From assembly GCA_963930775.1 (NCBI GenBank), contig OZ005701.1, positions 7,633,669 through 7,697,668 on the forward strand: a stretch of 64,000 nt of DNA. The letters are read 5' to 3'. Position 1 is the stretch's first letter, and each line of letters starts with the position of its first letter. The notes beneath the pieces are model-generated. The model saw only the letters and a list, made by a program, of their open reading frames with translations, was not told the DNA's origin and did no database searches. The position numbers and the translations under genes were made by a program. The DNA is from Cliona cf. orientalis. Lineage: Eukaryota; Porifera; Demospongiae; Clionaida; Clionaidae. This document shows positions 56,778-64,000 of this stretch, in pieces.

Positions 56778-57239
56778 ATGTCAAGTAAGTTGTGAAAACA
56801 AAAATTTTATACACCCATGCAGTTTCCTAGCTGCTACAAATCCTATAATATTTCATATGAAAAATGACAAATTACAGCTAACGAACCAAGTGGTGAAAAT
56901 TTCCGCTGGCTGGCTCGTTTGCTAAGGAATAACAATTTTGCCACTCAATGGAGCAACGTGAGGAACGTGCTAAGGGCTGTTGTTAGCAGGCGCTGCACTG
57001 ATTCCGACGAATCACGACAGATCCAGAGCAAACTAAACGGCATCACCGACTGCTGCTCGTGCCGAAACAATGAGGCACGCCTCAACCAGACGGTCAAGAT
57101 TCTCGAGGATGAGGGAGTTGGTGCACGAGACGCCTACAAATGGTTTGCTGAAGTGATGGATGATTCCACCATAGGCAGGAGCGATCTTGCACAGGAGATT
57201 AGGAGGAAGATCCAGCCTGCTCCTGGACCAGTATATTAA
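56778..57239 (+). CDS. Small tandem-family protein, member 2
   Basis: Exon 1 is 56778-56784 (ATG TCA A) and exon 2 is 56878-57239, giving 122 residues. The sequence starts MSTNEPSGENFRWLARLLRN. The shared core has TDCCSCRNNEARLNQTVKIL, then EDEGVGARDAYKWFAEVMDD, and ends APGPVY. The intron is phase 1 with donor GTAAGT. Family function unknown; see member 1. Confidence 0.78.
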
Positions 57240-58623
57240 TCGAGCACATCGATCAATAAGCAGGACTGCTGGGATTGATGAATTGACAGTACATGTACGT
57301 AGTATACTCATAGGAAATAGTCTTAGTCTATTGTTTTTTATAATGCTAGCAATGTCATATAGTAATATGTTGTGTCAAATATTATGACATTACTTTTACT
57401 TTTCACGCAAAAAGCAAATAGTTATGAACAAGATGAAAAGCATGGATAAAGGAATTTTAATCCTGAATGCTGACATTAAATTTTAATCTTATTGGAGTAA
57501 TTACCGCCCCTATCCCTACTCCACCCACTCCCCCCCCCCCCCCCCCCCCCCCCCCACATTGGATAAAATTTGTTATGCATTTGTTGTGGTTGACTATTCA
57601 ACGCAAGGGGAGAGTCCCTGGGTTCGCCCCGTTTGTGAGGATGACGCACGCTTGGACGGGCCGGACACGTGCACTGGTCCAACAATGCGGAGTGATGTGG
57701 TCTGCTCAAGCATGGTTCGTAGTTAATGTGGATTATTGGAACTCAGTCTCAAGTACGCAGAAGGCACAATGAATAATAATTGTTGCAAAAACTACTGATT
57801 GTGCATGCAATGCCACACTTAATCTAGTCTATGAGATACTGGTGAATGCATGGATCTGCCTATGGAATTGATACACAGATAGGCTATGGTGGAAAATCAC
57901 GCTTATGCTACTATATTATAAGCTGTTTCTGTAGAATTGCCTAATAATATCATAATTTAGCCACAATTTGTGGTATTACTCCAAGCTGCTATTCTATTGT
58001 AAAGTTACTCAAATCTGCTGTGACAAAAAGCAATAGCTCTGAGCAAAAATATCGAGCATTATTGCCCAACATCCCACATCATACATGCAGCTATGCACTC
58101 TACGCTTTTCCTGACCAGCAGTCATGAATAATTTCAACACCCAACTCCTGACCAGATAACAGAGCAATCGTGTAGCAAGCCATACCAGGCTACTCTGAAC
58201 AGTCAGCCGCATACATGTTTACCAGACTATACTCTCCTAGCTAGAGGTGAGGAAACCCACCCAGTCATGCTACGGAGAAATAATATTAATATGCATAAGA
58301 ATGAGTTCGCAGAAAGTGACCTCACCCTTCGATTGATCAAGTGCCGCGTGTCCGAAAAACTGCAAGTCATCAGAATTACGTTATCGAGTCAGTCGTATTC
58401 TTGGTACCCACGGGACTACTGGGGAACTAGATCGGTAGGCGTAATGGTACATAAAAAGCCGAGCAACACAAAGAGGTATATCAGTTAGTCGGAATTTTTC
58501 CACAGAATCTCCGAAAGCTTGAAGGTAAGAACACCTACCACTAGAATATTGGAAAGCATACGCTATAATATGTACAATCAAACTTCTAGACACTTTTCAG
58601 TGAGGTAGCAACCCACACCAAAA

Positions 58624-59082
58624 ATGACAAGTAAGTGTGAAAAACAAAAATATCACACCCATGCAGTTTCCTAGCTGCTACAAACCCTATAATACTTCAC
58701 ATGAGTATAACAAATCACAGCTAACGAACCAAGTGGTGAAAATTTCCGCTGGCTGGCTCGCTTAATGAGGAATAACGGTCTTACCCCTCGATGGAACGAT
58801 GTGAGGAACGTGCTAAGGGCTGTCGTTAGCAGGCGCTGCACTGATTCTGACGAATCACGACAGATCCAGAGCAAACTAAACGGCATCTCCTACGGCTGTG
58901 TTTGCCAAAATGATGAGGCGCGCCTCAACCAGACGGTCAAGATTCTCGAGGATGAGGGAGTTGGTGCACGAGACGCCTACAAATGGTTTGCTGAAGTGAT
59001 GGATGATTCCACCATAGGCAGGAGCGATCTTGCACAGGAGATTAGGAGGAAGATCCAACCAGCTCCTGGACCAGTGTATTAA
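58624..59082 (+). CDS. Small tandem-family protein, member 3
   Basis: Exon 1 is 58624-58630 (ATG ACA A) and exon 2 is 58721-59082, giving 122 residues. It is nearly identical to member 2 after residue ~40; the differing stretch SYGCVCQNDEARLNQ keeps the Cys-x-Cys pair. Changes are concentrated in the N-terminal half (LMRNNGLTPRWNDV against LLRNNNFATQWSNV), which is notable in so recent a duplicate. Confidence 0.78.
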
Positions 59083-60379
59083 TCGAGCACATCGATCAAT
59101 AAGCAGGACTGCTGGGATTGATGAATTGACAGTACATGTACGTAGTATACTCATAGGAAATAGTCTTAGTCTATTGTTTTTTATAATGCTAGAGCAGAAA
59201 CAATGTCATACAATAATATGTCGTGTCAAATATTATGACATTACTTTTATTTTTCACGCAAAAAGAATAAGGTTGTGAACAAGATGAAAAGCATGGATAA
59301 AGGAATTTTAATCCTGAATGCTGACGTCCAATTTTATTGGAGTAATTACCGCCCCTATCCCTACCCCCGCATTGGATAAAATTTGTTATGCATTTGTTGT
59401 GGTTGACTATTCAACCCAAGGGGAGAGTCCCTGGGTTCGCCCCGTTTGTGAGGGTGACGCACGCTTGCGGGCCAGACACGTGCACTGGTCCAACAATGCG
59501 GAGTGATGTGGTCCACTCAGTCGTGATTCATAGTAAATGTGGACTATTGGAACTCAGTCTCAAGTACACACAAGGCACAATGAAATACTAATTGTTGCAA
59601 AAAGTACTGATTGTGCATGCATACTTAGTCTATGAGATACCAGTGAATGCATGGATCTGCCTATGGAATTAATACACAGATAGACTATGGTGAAAATCAC
59701 CCTTATGCTACTGTATATAAGCTATTTCTGTATAATTGCCTAGTAATATTATAATTTAGCCACAATTTGTGGTATTACTCCAAGCTGCTATTCTATTGCA
59801 AAGTTACTCGAATCTGCTGTGATAAAAAGCAATAATTCTGAGCAAAATATCGAGCATTAATTGCCCAACATCCCACATCATACATGCAGTTATGCACTAT
59901 ACGCTTTTCCTGACCAGCAGTCATGAATAATTTCAACATCCCAACTCCTGACCAGAAAACAGAGCAATCATGTAGCAAGCCATACCAGGCCACTCTGAAC
60001 AGTCAGCCGCATACATGTTTACCAGACTATACTCTCCTAGCTAGAGGTGAGGAGACCCACCCAGTCATGCTACGGGGAAATAATATTAATATGCATAAGA
60101 ATGAGTTCGCAGAAAGTGACCTCACCCTTCGACCGATCGAGTGCCACGTGCCCGAAAAATTGCAAGTCATCAGAATTACGTTATCGGGTCAGTCGTATTC
60201 TTGGTACCCACGGGACTACCGGGGAACTAGATCAGTAGGCGTAACTTTCGGCTATTTAAAGATAAGGCACAGGGATTTCGATGAACCGCAAGAAGGAAAA
60301 ACCAAGAAGGTGCGAGCTTTTGGACGTGAAATTTTTCTACAAGATTTCCTGAGCAATTCTATTCCCTGTGAAAAACACC

Positions 60380-60833
60380 ATGAGCAGCTACGGTATGTGC
60401 CAGAAAATACTAAGTCAAAGTACATACACGCTTGGGAAATTTCTAAGCTTGAATTCTTGAAACAGATAAGGAGCCAATTACTGAAAGTCTGAAATGGCTT
60501 GTCCGCTACCTAAGGAGCAACGGTATTGCTGGCATATGGAGCACCTTTAAGAACGTGCTGAAAGACGTGGTCGCCAGGCACCTCGACTACTCCGATGCAC
60601 AGGAGATCCAGAGGAGGCTAGATGGTGTCACCGACTGCTGCACATGTGCAAATAATGAGGTGCGCATCAACGAGATGGTCAAGATTCTCGAGGAAGAGTA
60701 CGTCAGTGCACACGATATCTACCTTTGGGTCATTGAAGTGCTGCAGGATGCTCGAGTGAGCAGGTCAGATCTGGTACCGGAGATTAGTAGCAGAGTTCCA
60801 CCAGCTCCTGGACCGGTGTATTCAGATCCTTAA
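60380..60833 (+). CDS. Small tandem-family protein, member 4
   Basis: Proposed exon 1 is 60380-60392 (ATG AGC AGC TAC G, in CACCATGAG context, donor GTATGT) and exon 2 is 60466-60833. They join to 126 residues beginning MSSYDKEPITESLKWL. The core is DCCTCANNEVRINEMVKILE and the end PAPGPVYSDP. The upstream DNA diverges from members 2 and 3 after 60245 and holds CTATTTAAAG at 60251, a possible TATA box. A long ORF overlapping the leader (59923-60492) is an alternative 5' extension, but it is out of frame with exon 2. A poly(A) signal AATAAA lies near 60940. Confidence 0.65.
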
Positions 60834-63144
60834 AGGAAAGATAACAAGATTTTTTGAGTGTATAGAACAGTAGGCCTGAGAGGGCAACTTTATTAGCATG
60901 CCTTGATTGTGCAGTAAAGATTAAATTTGTTACTGCTTTAATAAATTTTACTCACTTGGGACGTGATCGGCTGAGTATGCATGTATATGTACATGTATGT
61001 CAGGCTGATTTATTATCGTTATTCAAAGCGCTACATCGATCAATGGGTCATGTTGGTCATGGAGGTCCGTTGTAGTTTCACTTACGTCATGCTCCTTAAT
61101 ATTCATAAATCGTTCGGACTCACCCCAGATGATATGTTCACTGCCAAACATCACAGTGGAATTAAGGGGATGAGGCCAAAACATAACATAAATCTTGCAT
61201 AATTTGGGTAAAGTCAGTCCCAACTAGCTATAATATTAAGAGGAAGGGGGGAGAGGGGAGTTTCGGAAGATGCTCCCGGCCTAGTTTAATAGCTATTATA
61301 TATGTTCAGAGGCTCACCTCAGTTGATATCAGATGCACCTTATATTGCAGCACTGAGATCCCTGTTGTTCCATGGGCTATACTCCACCATTGAATGGTAT
61401 TGCCAGAGAAGTTTGAACAGCTGAGATCCTGTGTCCATGTGCATAGAGGTGGTATAGATCGTCAACCATGCAACTTTGGAGGGTGTGGCCTATAACTAAC
61501 TAGCCACGCCCCTTAACCCGACCCAGGTAGTCACATGATCGATTCTTTATGACTGAGACTTCTGATGACTGATAATATTTCCTGAATAGTAAGTTTAATA
61601 CATTCGTTCTCCGTATGAAAATGACTAAAATTTAGTCATTTCAAATTATTTGAATACTGAACTATTCCGATCACTGTGGGTCACCTGAGGACGACAGGAA
61701 TCCTATTTTAATACCGTCATAATACTTGATAGTCAGTATTAAAGATGAACTTGTGGAGGGCTCAATTCAATAGAGGGTGGAATAATAATGAATTATAGTC
61801 CATGTCAAAGCGGTCATAGGGGGTGGGTGCTGCCATGGAGGCAGCGTTAGCTCAGCAGCAATTTTTCATTTGTTTACTACACCCTTGTAGTGTGCGCACT
61901 TAATCATTGAATTACCACTATTGCCTCAGACCTAGTGATCCTGTCATTTGAAAAAAGAGAAGTATCGGGGTATATTGCGTGCATGCACTGGCTGCTACTC
62001 AGAAACGTCTTCAAGGTGGGCATGATCAACCATAAAATTAATTCGTGACTGACCAACCTTAAAATGTCAGTACTGTTAATATTATTATGTTCTGCACTGA
62101 TGACCAACCCAGCCGGTTACGTAACCGGATGCCCGTTATGCAACCGGATATCCAGTTGCACAACAGTATGTCCTGTTGATCAACCCTAAGCTCTTCTGTG
62201 GCCGGTTATGCAACCGGCTATCCCGATGTGCAACCGGACGCCCTGTTATACAACCATGCTTTCTCGGTGTCCTGGTGCACAACATTAGGACTCCCTGCTG
62301 TGCACTGCTCCCCGCTGATATGAGTGATTGTGATGGGATATAATATACAGGCCTCTTTACTCTGAATGAGGCCTAGCTCAGGCTGTATAGACAACCGGAC
62401 AGGATCGACTGGGCCGGTTGTACAACCGGACAATGTGTAGGTAATCCTGATGTGCAACTGGCCAGGAATTAATGAGGCCTGCTATACAACCGGACAGGAT
62501 CGACTGGGCCGGTTGTACACCTCTGCTTTAGTCGCGAGCTAGCTCGAGCCTGCGTACGTAAATTGAGCGTGCACACAGGCACTAGCGCTAATTATGCGCT
62601 GGCCGGCCGGTTGCACAACGGGTCATCCGGTTATGCAACCGGCCATCCGGTTATACATCCGGGCAGCAGTTGGTCATCCGTGCGGAACAATTATATTATT
62701 ATGTGTCATCAAGGGCTCTTTGTGTCATGTATATTGGGATCGGAGTAGGGAGAGGGAGATAATGCTCATTATAATTATATATTTTACGGTGTTTTCTCAT
62801 TCATAACCTGGAAAAGGGCAAGTTTATTCTCCTGTCGGTGCAGTGGTGGATGATGTTTGTGTAGGAGAGGGTCACATGAATCAAATTAACCCTCAGTGCA
62901 TGTGTGAGGTGTACTGCGCTAGCTGCTACATATATTGTATACCTGGTTCATACATCCAAAGTATGGCGATTCTTATTATGAAGTACCATATGGATGCTGT
63001 AATTCTGAACAAGTATCCATAGTCAGAATCTAGTCTACCTGCCTGCCTCCATGCATGCATGGTAATATACCTATCATACAATTATTCTGTACACCGGTAT
63101 GCATGATAAAATAAATCATCCTGCTATAATTTTGTTAGCTAATC
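60834..63144. other. 2.3 kb intergenic stretch without a supported gene
   Basis: It holds the 3' end of small-family member 4, an ordinary AT-rich middle, and the CCGGTT motif cluster at 62110-62660 listed separately. Upstream exons of the NACHT gene could lie here but I could not define any. Confidence 0.45.
62110..62660. repeat. Cluster of palindromic CCGGTTGYRCAACCGG-type motifs
   Basis: More than ten copies of GTTRYRCAACCGG or its complement occur in 550 bases. Several form self-complementary 16-mers such as CCGGTTGTACAACCGG (62414-62429). A longer unit containing GGACAGGATCGACTGGGCCG appears twice (about 62397 and 62488). The motif is seen nowhere else in the window. Overlapping ORFs are repeat artefacts. 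Confidence 0.75.
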
Positions 63145-64000
63145 ATGGAGAAAATCCTGATTGAAATCAGGAGCAAGTACCTGAACATATCTAAACTTCA
63201 GCTAAACCAATATCCTTTCCACATGAAGAAGATGGCTACATTGGAACTAGTTAGCACTGAACACACTAAGAGTACTGAACATAGTAAGGGTACTGACAAA
63301 AGGGACGAGGTATGTGTCAGCCACCAGGTCAGGGTCAACTATTGTGATCTGTTTAAGAGGCAAAATGATTCAAAAAAGGTAGTCATACTGATCGAAGGTG
63401 AAGCTGGAATTGGTAAAACGATTCTGTGCACGTTGATCATCGATGACTGGGCAAGTGGGAGGCGTTTCGAAGAATTTTTCATTGCCCTACTGTTACCTCT
63501 TGATCAGATGAATAATAGTATGGCTTCAGTTACATCAGTCGCCGATCTCTTCAGTTTATTGTATGATTTCAATGACGACACCTCCTCTTGCCTGGTGAAG
63601 CACTTGAAGAAACATCCTAGCAAGATTCTCATTATCATTGATGGATGGGACCAATGTCCTAAAGCTAAATATCAGCAAGCGTACGCGTCTTTCTTAAACG
63701 CTCTTATCTTTGAAAATCCCTTTCCCAGAAATTCATCAGTAACCATGGTTATTACTAGTAGACCAGGCTATCGTTCTCCACAGTTTCATCAACATATTTC
63801 AGTTAAAGGATTTAGTTCAGAGACTATACATGCCTGTGTTGCTTCGGAATTTTGTAGTGACCGCAAAATAAAGTGTTTTTCAGAGCAGTTAGAAAATAAT
63901 CCACTAGTTGAAGATATGTGCAGTGTCCCACTTAATCTTGCCATATTTCTCAATATCTTCAAATCTTGTAAATCATTTCCAATCACCTTGACTGAATTGT
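63145..64000 (+). CDS. NACHT-domain NTPase (NLR-like), 5' part, cut by window end
   Basis: An open frame runs from ATG at 63145 to the window edge, at least 285 residues. After ~95 residues of N-terminal region comes a NACHT core: Walker A as EGEAGIGKTILC, Walker B as ILIIIDGWDQC, then a sensor-like stretch VTMVITSRPGYRSP and the start of the winged region (VEDMCSVPLNLAIFLNIF). In animals such proteins are cytosolic sensors that oligomerise on nucleotide binding; downstream repeats (often LRR) would lie beyond the window. The acceptor-like GTTAG at 63135 leaves open a further upstream exon, perhaps with a death-fold domain. Confidence 0.85.
   Translation, partial: MEKILIEIRSKYLNISKLQLNQYPFHMKKMATLELVSTEHTKSTEHSKGTDKRDEVCVSHQVRVNYCDLFKRQNDSKKVVILIEGEAGIGKTILCTLIIDDWASGRRFEEFFIALLLPLDQMNNSMASVTSVADLFSLLYDFNDDTSSCLVKHLKKHPSKILIIIDGWDQCPKAKYQQAYASFLNALIFENPFPRNSSVTMVITSRPGYRSPQFHQHISVKGFSSETIHACVASEFCSDRKIKCFSEQLENNPLVEDMCSVPLNLAIFLNIFKSCKSFPITLTEL

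Larger units (their letters stand above)
55495..60833 (+). repeat. Tandem ~1.8 kb gene-bearing repeat, three units
   Basis: Units at about 55495-57239, 57240-59082 and 59083-60833 each contain, in order: the 3' flank of the preceding gene (AATAAGCAGGACTGCT), an ACCGCCCC-containing block, a block CTGGGTTCGCCCCGTTTGTG, a conserved leader around TTCTTGGTACCCACGGGACT, then the gene. Units 1 and 2 are about 1,846 bp apart. The first gene (54984) precedes the array. A poly-C run of ~24 marks the middle unit (57532-57555). Confidence 0.85.

Noticed and set aside
59923-60492. 189-codon ORF before small-family member 4
   Set aside because: It is out of frame with the conserved exon, partly matches the non-coding leaders of members 2 and 3, and ends inside exon 2. 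Kept only as an alternative.

Overview
The window is animal nuclear DNA, most likely from a sponge (Porifera). The evidence is short GT..AG introns in AT-rich DNA, one ankyrin repeat per exon, many small inverted-repeat elements, and multi-exon genes that join death-fold domains to other modules. The species is not identifiable from the sequence, and the sponge call is inference.

Layout. (1) 1-6315: the 3' half of a DNPEP-type aspartyl aminopeptidase gene. (2) 7496-15310: a 21-exon gene joining a death domain, an unrecognised ~235-residue module and an acetyl-CoA-synthetase-like (ACS) adenylation domain; the exon model closes in frame at 1105 aa. (3) 15510-16280: a broken copy of the death/ankyrin gene that is intact at 46721. 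(4) 16407-20637: a second DNPEP copy, frameshifted. (5) 21218-27650: a second death-module-ACS gene, 1107 aa, with every intron in the same place and phase as the first. (6) 27770-28985: another relic of the death/ankyrin gene. (7) 29190-39830: a third, badly broken DNPEP copy. It is split by a ~5.9 kb terminal-inverted-repeat element filled with an inverted minisatellite, by several further elements, and by a LINE 3' fragment. Segments 1-7 read as tandem duplication of a [DNPEP - death/ACS - death/ankyrin] block.

(8) 40472-46611: three small cell-surface genes. One encodes a probable GPI-anchored Ig-like protein; two others, head-to-head 232 bp apart, encode a two-domain membrane protein and an Ig-like membrane receptor with a YEQI tail motif. 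(9) 46721-52564: the intact death-death-module-ankyrin gene, 783 aa, 13 exons. (10) 54984-60833: four tandem small paralogues, each with a 7-13 nt first coding exon. (11) 63145-64000: the start of a NACHT NTPase (NLR-like) gene cut by the window edge.

Taken together this looks like an innate-immunity or cell-death neighbourhood: surface receptors, death-fold adaptors with ankyrin repeats, a NACHT protein, and a death-fold protein carrying a metabolic-enzyme-like C-terminus. The shared module, encoded by a single 704-707 nt exon in all three large genes, links ankyrin and ACS outputs to the same N-terminal signalling design. That function is inference from domain content; the exon structures, frames and duplications are read directly.
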